From an uncultured Gemmatimonadota bacterium (GTDB taxonomy: Bacteria > Gemmatimonadota > Gemmatimonadetes > Longimicrobiales > Gaopeijiaceae): a DNA stretch of 6,061 nt. Both the position numbers and the translations under genes were made by a program. The notes below the pieces were generated by a model. That model saw only the letters and a list, made by a program, of their open reading frames with translations, was not told the origin of the DNA and did not search any database. Shown piece by piece: positions 1-6,061 of this stretch. The stretch lies in the NCBI GenBank assembly GCA_938030915.1, contig CALHIO010000148.1, positions 1 through 6,061 of the forward strand. Reading direction: 5' to 3'. Numbering within the stretch: position 1 is the first letter of the stretch; each line of letters opens with the position of its first letter.

Positions 1-669
1 CGTGCCCGACATCATGACCGGCACGTCTGCGCCGAGCTGCTCGAGCACGATCGAGATCGCGTAGAGGGCAGCCTTGGCGTTGAGGGTATCGAAGGCGGTC
101 TCGACGAGCAGGACGTCAGCCCCGCCGCTGAGGAGGCCCCGTGTCTGCTCTGCGTAGGCATCGACCAGCTGGTCGAAGGTCACGTTTCGCGCCCCCGGAT
201 CACCGACGTCGGGGGAGATGGAAGCGGTGCGATTGGTTGGACCGAGCGCACCCGCAACCCAGCACGTCCGCCCGGGTTGCTCCGCCTCGACGGCGTCCGC
301 GGCTTCGCGCGCCAGGAGCGCGGCAGCATGGTTCAACTCCTCGGCGATCTCCGCGAGGTCGTAGTCCTCCAGTGAGATCCGGTTGGCACTGAAGGTGTTC
401 GTTTCGACGAGGTCGGCCCCCGCGAGGAGGTACGCGCGGTGGATCGATCGAATGATGTCGGGCCGTGTGAGGCACAGGAGGTCGTTGGCGCCCGAGAGAG
501 GCACCTCGCTGTCGGGGAATCGGTCTCCCCGGAAGTCCTCCTCCGAGAGCGCGTGCCTCTGGATCATCGTGCCCATCGCCCCATCGAGGACGAGGATCCG
601 CTCGGCGAGTGCACGATCGAGCGCGTCGATGCGCTCACCCCGCGAAGCGGGAGTGTTCATGTCCTTCAC
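1..669 (-). CDS. metH: Cobalamin-dependent methionine synthase, N-terminal part (cut by window edge)
   Basis: MetH transfers a methyl group from 5-methyltetrahydrofolate through cobalamin to homocysteine, making methionine in the cytoplasm. The 223 residues visible lie within the N-terminal homocysteine-binding barrel. They show the MetH signatures ILVLDGAMGTMIQ (about residues 25-37), EEDFRGDRF, GADLVETNTFSANR, GALGPTNRTASISPDV and VETAFDTLNAKAA, ending at VMMSGT. These match the E. coli MetH N-terminus almost block for block. The zinc-binding cysteines and the folate, B12 and reactivation domains lie beyond the left edge, so completeness cannot be judged; a stand-alone homocysteine methyltransferase is possible but less likely given the DFRG block. 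I chose the GTG at 669-667 because a GGGAG ribosome binding site (682-678) lies eight bases upstream. The in-frame ATG at 660-658 is the alternative, three codons later, but its only nearby purine run is one base away. Confidence 0.93.
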   Translation of the reverse strand, partial: MKDMNTPASRGERIDALDRALAERILVLDGAMGTMIQRHALSEEDFRGDRFPDSEVPLSGANDLLCLTRPDIIRSIHRAYLLAGADLVETNTFSANRISLEDYDLAEIAEELNHAAALLAREAADAVEAEQPGRTCWVAGALGPTNRTASISPDVGDPGARNVTFDQLVDAYAEQTRGLLSGGADVLLVETAFDTLNAKAALYAISIVLEQLGADVPVMMSGT

Positions 670-677
670 TGGATGAT

Positions 678-682
678 CTCCC
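678..682 (-). promoter_or_regulatory. Ribosome binding site deciding the metH start
   Basis: GGGAG on the minus strand, eight bases before the GTG at 669. It favours that GTG over the ATG nine bases further on. The spacing is directly visible; its use is inferred. Confidence 0.5.
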
Positions 683-687
683 AACGA

Positions 688-728
688 CGAAACCCCGTGC
701 GCATTACGCGCCGGGGCTTCGGCTTTTT
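688..728 (+). terminator. Terminator-like hairpin, U-run on the plus strand
   Basis: The arms 688-702 and 708-721 pair nearly throughout: CGAAACCCCG against CGGGGCTTCG with one A-C mismatch, then GCGC against GCGC with one bulged T, closing on a five-base ATTAC loop. On the plus strand TTTTT follows at 724-728, which is the form of an intrinsic terminator. No plus-strand gene precedes it; the region to its left is antisense to metH. On the minus strand it is preceded by AAAAA and followed only by the weak TTTCGTCGTT. It could end the DUF5916 transcript imperfectly, stop antisense transcripts, or act as a stable 5' leader hairpin for metH. Confidence 0.45.
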
Positions 729-831
729 AGCTGTTTCGCCGGCGCGTCAGCTTCGACACGTCCTGCGGGCCGCAATCTGCCTCAAATCGCCCCTGCCTGT
801 CCTTCTACGCTACATCCGTTTCCGGATCAGT

Positions 832-3555
832 TCAACGACTCATCCAATACGAGACCTTGATCATGAAGATGTTGTCGGGCGTTACCGAGAAGAGGCTCCG
901 CACGTCCTGCTCGAAGTCGAACGCACCGTCGCGGGCGAAATGGTCTCGCCCCTGTGACCAGACGAAGAAGAGGGTCGATCCCGGCAGATATTCCCAGCGC
1001 AGGACCGCGTTGGAACGGAACTGCTTGACGTTGAACTCGGGATTCCGTATCGCCTCCTCGGTCCCGTCCCCGTTCAGATCGGCGTGGTATTGCCCCCCTT
1101 CCATTCGGGTCTCGAGTCCGGAGAACCGGTCGGTATACGCCGCCGCTACCGGGTCGGCGACCTGCTTGAGCGCGGAGTACGATCCAGCGCTGACGAAGGG
1201 CTGCGCGTAGAACTGGAGTGACAACGTCGGGGTGAACGCGTAGTCGACCCTCGCCGTGAGGCCCAGGGTCGTCTGATCGATCCGACCGAAGACGTAGTGG
1301 TCGCGATCCGTCGCTACCTGCTGCACCCACTGCCGGTCATCGAGGTTCTGATTCACGAACGCCCCCACGTTGAACGTGGTTCGTCCGGACGGCCGGATCC
1401 GCAGATTCGGGGAAATCCCGTACGCCCACGAATCGCTCTCGGGTCGTACGTTCGCCCAGCCGTTCAGGTTCAACTGCACCGCCTTGCGACCATCGGTACC
1501 GAAGCCGCCCCAGACATTGGTTCGTGCTTCCTGCCGCAAGAGAGGCCCTCCGCGGAGCGCACCGTTCGAGAGGGCTTCGAACTGCTGATTCACGCCCAGG
1601 TACCCATGCCAGAAGTTCCGGAACTGACCGTTGACGTTGATGTTCGCCCCGGTCCCGATGCGGTTTCCGTCGTAGTCGAGGAGATTCCAGCTGTTCAGGT
1701 TCACCATCCAGCGTCGGAACGGTCCCTGGGCCTGCGTATGATGGTACCCGAGCCAGCCCCACGAGGTGATGAAATCGGCATTGTTGAGAAACCCGACGTC
1801 GTTGACCTCGAAACCGGGTGTTCGGGTCTGGACACCCGTCCCCATGCGCCAGAATCCCCCTGCGAATTTCATGATGCCGACGTTCGCCGCCGCGCCGCTC
1901 AGCGAGGTGCGCGTCGGGTCGTACGAGACGTGTCCGGCATCGTGTCGCTGATAGAGGCGCGCGGGTGACCGTTGCGTCCTGGCGATCGCCTCTTCAGACC
2001 CCGTCACATGCGAGCCGAGCAGGGAGCCGGTCACCTGCCACGTATCGGCGGCGAAGCGATGACGAAAATCGACGCCCCCGGACCACGCATTCGACCGTAA
2101 CTGGAGATCGTCCGCCGCCGAGCCGTTTCGCATGAGTCCGGTTCCGATGAAGCCGACCGCAGAGCGCCCTTCGCGGAAGTCCTTCTGGACGCGCAGGACT
2201 CCGTAGTTGGAGAACGGCTCGACCGTCTGATCGAATGGATGTCCGGAGCCCGGGACGATGCTCGCCTGCTCCTCCGACGTCACGGCGTGCATTGCGCCGA
2301 TCGACCAGCCACCCGAGGTCTTTCCAGAAAGCTTCCAGGCTCCGAGGATCGTGGTCTGATCCTCCATATCGACGTATCCACCCTGCGGACTCGCCCAGCC
2401 CTGTGGGCGGCGACCGATCCGGCGCGAATAGAAGAGAGACTCGTTGGCTTCCGGGCCGTCACCGAGGGCGAGTGAGAAGTTGAAGATACTCGCTCCCTCG
2501 AGGAAAAACGGGCGCTGCTCAGGGAGGAACGTCTCGAATGCGCTGAGGTTCACCTGGGCGGGATCGGCCTCGACCTGACCGAAGTCCGGATTGATCGTGA
2601 CGTCGAGCGTCAGGTTCGATGTCACCCCGTACTTCAGGTCCACGCCAGCGGTCCCGCTTGTCGCGTTTCGGCTGTAGAACGGGTCGTCGGGGTCCCCCGG
2701 GGCCCGCTGCAGGGACGCCACCGAATACGGAAGCATTTCCAGGCGGTTGGGTGCCGAAAGGGCTTCCAGGCCCCGGAGTTCGCCGAACCGTGAGACGATC
2801 GCTCCGTCCGATTGCGCGGTCGGCGCCCAGACCGCCATCTCGTCATTTCGGGCGATCTGACGCATGAAGTTGATCCCCCACGTCTGTACCTCCGCATCAC
2901 GGAAGCGCAGTTGGGAGTAAGGGATCCGGAACTCCGCGGTCCAACCGTTCTCCATTCGGGCCGTAGCGACGTCCCACACGGCGTCCCAGCCGGAGTCTTC
3001 CTGCGTATCGTCGAAGCGATAGATATCGTGCTTCACACCGACCGGATTGACCGCGAAGTGGAATGCGGTCCGCCGATCGAAATACGAGTCGATGACGACG
3101 CCCAGTAGGTCCGAGTACGAATCCTGGTCACGACGCGTGAGCTGCCCGACGATCTGATCGGGCTCGGTATCGAACGCCCGCATGAAGACGAATACCGCGT
3201 CATCGCCGTAGATGATTCTGGCTTCCGTGCGCTCGGTCGCACGATCGCCCTCGTTCGGGGAAAACTGGACGAAGTCCGTGGCGACGGACGCCTCTGCCCA
3301 CGCCTCCTCGTCGGCCACGCCGTCCACGTCGATATCGGAATCGCCGACACGCGTGGCATCGAGGTAGAGAGGCCCGGTCGTACAGCACCCACGCACGATA
3401 CGCGGTGCGCCCCGGGTGATGGACCGGGCGGCGGAGGGGGTACCCTCCGCCGCCTCGAGTCCGGCCAACGGCCTCGATTGGGCCTCGGCCTCGTTCGATA
3501 CCAGCACCATCAAGGCGGTCGCCGCCGCCCATCCCATCCTCATCATCATCATCAT
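832..3555 (-). CDS. Exported CBM9-like / DUF5916 outer-membrane protein
   Basis: A protein of about 907 residues with unknown biochemical role. Residues 1-25 form a signal peptide: a run of five methionines, then RMGWAAATALMVLVSN and a likely cut after AEA. Residues about 75-260 resemble a CBM9-like carbohydrate-binding sandwich (DIDVDGVADEEAW at the start, then IIYGDDAVFVFMRAFD and GWTAEFRIPYSQLRF). Residues about 270-907 match DUF5916. Its hallmark is at 322-354 (INPDFGQVEADPAQVN, then FLPEQRPFFLEG), followed by alternating aromatic strands typical of an outer-membrane barrel, ending in IFMIKVSYWMSR. Residues 826-834 (DLNGDGTEE) fit a calcium-binding EF-hand-like loop. By family it sits in the outer membrane and may bind or pass glycans or other polymers; substrate is not visible. 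The frame stays open upstream to a GTG at 3765, but that would overlap the divergent dapF start and bury the signal peptide. The ATG at 3555 has no good ribosome binding site, so the exact start is uncertain; one of the next ATGs or 3537 could serve. Confidence 0.88.
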   Translation of the reverse strand: MMMMMRMGWAAATALMVLVSNEAEAQSRPLAGLEAAEGTPSAARSITRGAPRIVRGCCTTGPLYLDATRVGDSDIDVDGVADEEAWAEASVATDFVQFSPNEGDRATERTEARIIYGDDAVFVFMRAFDTEPDQIVGQLTRRDQDSYSDLLGVVIDSYFDRRTAFHFAVNPVGVKHDIYRFDDTQEDSGWDAVWDVATARMENGWTAEFRIPYSQLRFRDAEVQTWGINFMRQIARNDEMAVWAPTAQSDGAIVSRFGELRGLEALSAPNRLEMLPYSVASLQRAPGDPDDPFYSRNATSGTAGVDLKYGVTSNLTLDVTINPDFGQVEADPAQVNLSAFETFLPEQRPFFLEGASIFNFSLALGDGPEANESLFYSRRIGRRPQGWASPQGGYVDMEDQTTILGAWKLSGKTSGGWSIGAMHAVTSEEQASIVPGSGHPFDQTVEPFSNYGVLRVQKDFREGRSAVGFIGTGLMRNGSAADDLQLRSNAWSGGVDFRHRFAADTWQVTGSLLGSHVTGSEEAIARTQRSPARLYQRHDAGHVSYDPTRTSLSGAAANVGIMKFAGGFWRMGTGVQTRTPGFEVNDVGFLNNADFITSWGWLGYHHTQAQGPFRRWMVNLNSWNLLDYDGNRIGTGANINVNGQFRNFWHGYLGVNQQFEALSNGALRGGPLLRQEARTNVWGGFGTDGRKAVQLNLNGWANVRPESDSWAYGISPNLRIRPSGRTTFNVGAFVNQNLDDRQWVQQVATDRDHYVFGRIDQTTLGLTARVDYAFTPTLSLQFYAQPFVSAGSYSALKQVADPVAAAYTDRFSGLETRMEGGQYHADLNGDGTEEAIRNPEFNVKQFRSNAVLRWEYLPGSTLFFVWSQGRDHFARDGAFDFEQDVRSLFSVTPDNIFMIKVSYWMSR

Positions 3556-3756
3556 CGCCGCCCGGTTGAGCCCATCCCATCCCACACCACCCACATTCCC
3601 TTGGACGCCCGAAGCGACATATCGGTTGCGACCAGAGGTCCCTACGTCCGGTCGGCGGGAAGGTTTCAGCCGCAGTGCGGGGGGGGCGGGGTGCGCACCT
3701 GCAGCGATGCGTGCACCTTCCGGGCGCAATCCCATCATCACGCTCGAAGGCGTCGA
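3556..3756. promoter_or_regulatory. Divergent intergenic region, DUF5916 gene / dapF homologue
   Basis: Two genes leave this 201-base stretch in opposite directions, so it must hold or overlap promoters for both unless dapF is read from elsewhere. I see no confident -35/-10 pairs. It contains a GAAGG ribosome binding site (3746-3750) six bases before the dapF ATG, a perfect ten-base palindrome GGTGCGCACC (3690-3699) and a G-rich tract on the plus strand just left of it (3679-3690). Confidence 0.4.
3746..3750 (+). promoter_or_regulatory. Ribosome binding site of the dapF homologue
   Basis: GAAGG six bases before the ATG at 3757. Together with the absence of other start codons before the conserved HGLGND motif, it fixes this start. 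Confidence 0.6.
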
Positions 3757-4722
3757 ATGTCGCACTCCCCCGGGGCAGGACGCTGGCCACCGCGGCCGCG
3801 CTTATCGCGCCACTTCTACAAGGCGCACGGGCTGGGAAACGACTACCTCGTCTTCGAGCGGGACGAAACGCCGGGTGGCCGCGAGGTCTCGTGGCGTGCC
3901 ACGGCCGAACATGTCAGGCGCGTGTGTGATCCTCATCGGGGGGTGGGGGCGGACGGCATCGTCGTCGTGGCGCCGGACGATCGACACGACGTGGACACCC
4001 ACGCTCGGGTCGCGCTCCGCATGTTCAACCCGGATGGTGGTGAATTCGAGCGCAGTGGAAACGGCCTGCGTGTCCTGGCGTCGTACCTCGCGAGTCGCGA
4101 TCCGATGATCGACGTCATCGATGCCCGTGTTGGAGGAGCCGAGGTGAGAATGCAGGTGCACGGCAGGCAGGCGGGCACCTTCGACATTTCGGTGGACATG
4201 GGCACGCCAGGAGTCGGGCCCGAAGCCATTCTGGCCGACCCCGCTCTCCTCGCCGGTGACGGTCCACCCTTCACCATGTCGGGGCCCGACGACACCGTGC
4301 TTCACGTGGTCCCCATCTCGGTCGGGAATCCGCATCTGGTGGTCCTGGCCGAGCCCAGCGGGGTCGACTTCACCGAGGAATGGTTCGCCCCTCTGGGTCG
4401 GTTCCTGTCGACCCATCCCGCCATCACGCATGGCACGAATGTACAGCTGGCGCGCGTCTCGGAAGGACGCGCAGAGGCGTGTATCTGGGAGCGAGGTGTC
4501 GGGCGCACCTCGGCCTCCGGGACGAGTTCCTGTGCCGTAGCGGTCGCCCTCGTGCTCGTGGGAGGGCTCGACCCCGGAGAGATCATGGTCGAGATGCCGG
4601 GGGGGCGGATGCAGGTCACGGTGGATGCGTCGCTCAACGTGCGGCTGCGGGGACCGGTCGAATCCATCATGACCGGGACGCTGGAGCAGGGACTGCTCGC
4701 TACGTTCGAACCCGAATCATGA
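3757..4722 (+). CDS. dapF: Diaminopimelate epimerase family protein with serine at both catalytic-cysteine positions
   Basis: Classical DapF converts LL- to meso-diaminopimelate for lysine and peptidoglycan, using two cysteines as a thiol pair. This 321-residue protein has the family's two-lobed layout: HFYKAHGLGNDYLVF (19-33), a GADGIV block, MFNPDGGEFERSGNGLR (89-105), SVGNPHLVV, HGTNVQLARV and WERGVGRTSASGTSSCA (to residue 260). In E. coli-type enzymes the third and last of these read CGNG and ACGTGAC or similar. Here both active-site cysteines are serine, Ser100 (codon 4054-4056) and Ser254 (4516-4518), while the nearby Cys259, the GNPH histidine and the ERG glutamate remain. It may therefore be a slower or different epimerase, a racemase of another amino acid, or a serine-type DapF clade. 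The start is well fixed: GAAGG lies six bases upstream and no other start codon occurs before HGLGND, giving a basic, proline-rich extension of about 18 residues that most DapFs lack. The last 23 bases overlap the convergent lptG-like gene. Confidence 0.88.
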   Translation: MSHSPGAGRWPPRPRLSRHFYKAHGLGNDYLVFERDETPGGREVSWRATAEHVRRVCDPHRGVGADGIVVVAPDDRHDVDTHARVALRMFNPDGGEFERSGNGLRVLASYLASRDPMIDVIDARVGGAEVRMQVHGRQAGTFDISVDMGTPGVGPEAILADPALLAGDGPPFTMSGPDDTVLHVVPISVGNPHLVVLAEPSGVDFTEEWFAPLGRFLSTHPAITHGTNVQLARVSEGRAEACIWERGVGRTSASGTSSCAVAVALVLVGGLDPGEIMVEMPGGRMQVTVDASLNVRLRGPVESIMTGTLEQGLLATFEPES

Positions 4723-5767
4723 AGACCAGCCCGGCCGCGGCGAACACCGCGTTCGGGATCCACGCTGCCGCGAACGGAGAGACCGCTCCGGCCTCGCCGA
4801 GTGCGCCGGCCACCCGAAGCAGCATCATGAAGACGAGCACGGTCGCGAGCGAAAGCCCGATCCCGAACGCGGCACCCCCACGCTTGCTACTGGTCGCGAG
4901 CGGCGCCCCGAACAAGATGATGATCAGGGTGGTCACCGGGATCGAGATTTTCTGCTCGCGCTTCACGAGGAGTTCGTTCGCGTTCCCTCCCGTGCGCTGG
5001 ATGATCGCTGCCATGCGGTTGATCTCCGCGTACGTCATCTCGTCGGGCTCGGGCGGCACCTCCAGTAGCTCTTCCGGACGTTCTACGAGGTCCGCCATGA
5101 CGAGGCGATCGAATTCCAGCGTCATCTCGGTGCTGTCGCTGCTCAGCGTTCTCAGGAAGCCCTGAGCCAGAAGCCATCCCTCGTCCTCGTCGAACCGCGC
5201 GCCTTCCGCGATGACGTGCAGGCCCCTCTCTTCTGAAGAGACGCGGCGCTCGATCACGACATCGGTCATCCGTCCGTCTGAGGCAGTCAGACGACTGACC
5301 TGCCACGAGAGTCCGTCTTCGGATCGGTAGACGAAGTCGGAGCGCCACGACCGCCCGGGCGTCTCCGAGCGGAGGATCTGTGCAGAGATCTTGTTCGATC
5401 GTGGGACGATTTCGGTCAGCGCCAGGGCCACGCCCGTGAGGAGAACGCCCGCCAGCAAGAGGGGCGCGACCAGACGGTGAAACGAGATCCCGCCCGCCTT
5501 CGACGCCACGATCTCCCGGTGGATCGTCATCCAGTGGACGGTGAACACCGTCCCCAGGAGAGCCGAGATCGGGAAGCACCACTGGATGAACAGGGGATAG
5601 AGGTACACGTACGACATCGCGACCTCCCCCAGAGACAGACCACGGTCGATGTAGTCGTCCAGGTGCTCTGCGAGATCGCCCAGCACGAACAGGGGTGGCG
5701 CACAAAGCAGGAAGAGGAAGAAGAGCAGCAGAAAGTTCTTCAGGACGAGCCGATCGAGAATGCGCAT
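4700..5767 (-). CDS. lptG: LptF/LptG (YjgP/YjgQ) family LPS export permease, second gene of pair
   Basis: With its partner it forms the inner-membrane permease that, with the LptB ATPase dimer, extracts lipopolysaccharide from the inner membrane and passes it to the periplasmic bridge. The 355 residues match the family length. Three N-terminal membrane segments are visible (about 9-32, 52-77 and 93-118), then a periplasmic jellyroll region of about 150 residues (WRSDFVYRSEDGLSW, GLHVIAEGARFDEDEGW and similar strands), then three more segments (about 272-290, 296-320 and 328-352). Family landmarks include the N-terminal ILDRLVLKNFL, PISALLGTVFTVHWM, HREIVASKAGGIS, EIVPRSNK, and AAWIPNAVF near the end. 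The ATG at 5767 overlaps the TGA of the upstream permease gene by one base (TGATG), implying translational coupling; no strong ribosome binding site is seen. Calling it LptG rather than LptF rests on its second position in the pair. Its 3' end overlaps the dapF homologue on the other strand by 23 bases. Confidence 0.9.
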   Translation of the reverse strand: MRILDRLVLKNFLLLFFLFLLCAPPLFVLGDLAEHLDDYIDRGLSLGEVAMSYVYLYPLFIQWCFPISALLGTVFTVHWMTIHREIVASKAGGISFHRLVAPLLLAGVLLTGVALALTEIVPRSNKISAQILRSETPGRSWRSDFVYRSEDGLSWQVSRLTASDGRMTDVVIERRVSSEERGLHVIAEGARFDEDEGWLLAQGFLRTLSSDSTEMTLEFDRLVMADLVERPEELLEVPPEPDEMTYAEINRMAAIIQRTGGNANELLVKREQKISIPVTTLIIILFGAPLATSSKRGGAAFGIGLSLATVLVFMMLLRVAGALGEAGAVSPFAAAWIPNAVFAAAGLVFMIRVRT

Positions 5768-6061
5768 CAGGACTGCGCTCTCGACCGGGCGCCCGATCCG
5801 CCGAAGAAACCGACGATCGCCTCACCGAGGCCTGTTCGACTGGTTCCGGAGGAGTGCCCCATCCTTCGCAGGAGAACGACACCGAGGAGGAAGAAGATCA
5901 CGTTACCCAGCCACATCGTGACCGCTGGACTCGCGACACGCCGGTCAGCGAGTGCCTCACCGCCGAGGAGGCCGACGTAATACACGAAGAAGATCACTGC
6001 AGAGGCAACGACCACGAATCCGACCCCCGCGCTCGGGAAGCGCAGCGCGAGTGGCGGCCCC
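5767..6061 (-). CDS. lptF: LptF/LptG (YjgP/YjgQ) family permease, C-terminal part (cut by window edge)
   Basis: This is the last 97 residues of the partner permease in the LPS exporter; its start lies beyond the right edge. The visible piece begins within the loop before the fifth membrane segment (PPLALRFPSAGVGFVVVASA). It then carries a hydrophobic helix with FFVYYVGLLGGEALADRR, a short loop, and the last helix with VTMWLGNVIFFLLGVVLLRR, both typical of the YjgP/YjgQ C-terminus. A tail of about 30 residues, rich in glycine, serine and arginine, follows. The frame is open through 6061, so the apparent GTG start at 6015 is internal and should not be read as a small separate gene. Its TGA (5769-5767) overlaps the ATG of the next gene by one base, so the two should be made in equal amounts from one transcript. 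The name lptF rests on order and partner only. Confidence 0.88.
   Translation of the reverse strand, partial: GPPLALRFPSAGVGFVVVASAVIFFVYYVGLLGGEALADRRVASPAVTMWLGNVIFFLLGVVLLRRMGHSSGTSRTGLGEAIVGFFGGSGARSRAQS

Larger units (their letters stand above)
670..831 (-). other. Non-coding leader between the DUF5916 gene and metH
   Basis: These 162 bases lie between two genes read in the same direction and hold no convincing open frame. They contain the metH ribosome binding site and a strong GC-rich hairpin (688-721). The metH promoter may also lie here, but I could not identify a clear -35/-10 pair. No cobalamin or S-adenosylmethionine riboswitch was recognised, although such an element would be plausible ahead of metH. 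Confidence 0.5.

Noticed and set aside
720..800. SAM-II type riboswitch in the metH leader
   Set aside because: Only short pieces (GATTTG and GCTAAAAAG on the minus strand) recall the consensus. The expected hairpin and the UUAAA-type joining segment are not found in the right order or spacing, so it is not called as a feature.
439..957. 172-codon open frame on the plus strand
   Set aside because: It is antisense to the metH start, crosses the terminator-like hairpin and leader, and enters the end of the DUF5916 gene. It resembles no known protein.
1297..1968. 223-codon open frame on the plus strand
   Set aside because: It lies wholly antisense to the DUF5916 gene, which shows clear family motifs across this span. 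The frame has no recognisable domain and is explained by high-GC codon bias.
3677..3691. G-quadruplex in the divergent region
   Set aside because: The tract is eight Gs, a C and four Gs, which does not give four separated G-runs of three with loops.
3200..3790. 196-codon minus-strand frame overlapping the DUF5916 gene start
   Set aside because: It is an out-of-frame shadow with arginine- and glycine-rich low-information sequence, overlapping the dapF start.
3802..4431. 209-codon minus-strand frame inside the dapF homologue
   Set aside because: It is antisense to a gene with intact DapF motifs; no domain is visible in the shadow frame.
4887..5882. 331-codon minus-strand frame overlapping both lpt genes
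   Set aside because: It is the out-of-frame shadow of the two permeases, rich in Arg, Pro and Gly and lacking membrane segments.
5477..5980. 167-codon plus-strand frame over the lptF/lptG junction
   Set aside because: It is antisense to two well-supported membrane proteins and has no recognisable features of its own.

Overview
This is a GC-rich bacterial window, gene-dense and without any sign of mobile DNA. It holds five real protein genes, two of them cut by the window edges. The two Lpt permease genes imply a lipopolysaccharide-bearing, double-membraned cell, and a large DUF5916 outer-membrane barrel protein supports this. High GC, a CBM9/DUF5916 barrel and a serine-type DapF homologue would suit a Gemmatimonadota-like organism or a related deep lineage. 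That placement is inferred from memory of where these families are common and was not tested.

Layout from left to right. Positions 1-669 (minus strand) hold the N-terminal part of cobalamin-dependent methionine synthase, metH, which runs off the left edge. Positions 670-831 are a non-coding leader containing a strong GC-rich hairpin. Positions 832-3555 (minus) encode an exported protein of about 907 residues with an N-terminal CBM9-like domain and a DUF5916 outer-membrane domain. Positions 3556-3756 are a short divergent intergenic region. Positions 3757-4722 (plus) encode a diaminopimelate-epimerase family protein. Its 3' end overlaps, tail to tail, the 3' end of a minus-strand lptG-like gene (4700-5767). 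That gene is coupled by a one-base TGATG overlap to the end of an lptF-like gene (5767-6061), which runs off the right edge.

Functionally this is mostly envelope and amino-acid housekeeping. LptF and LptG form the inner-membrane permease of the LPS exporter. The DUF5916 protein should sit in the outer membrane. A DapF protein would feed meso-diaminopimelate to peptidoglycan and lysine. MetH makes methionine.

The most notable observation is that the DapF homologue has serine at both positions where classical DapF has its two catalytic cysteines, while the rest of the active-site framework is kept. I see no CRISPR array, tRNA, rRNA, insertion sequence or defence system, and no wholly new system. 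The many other long open frames are shadows of these genes, as expected in high-GC DNA.
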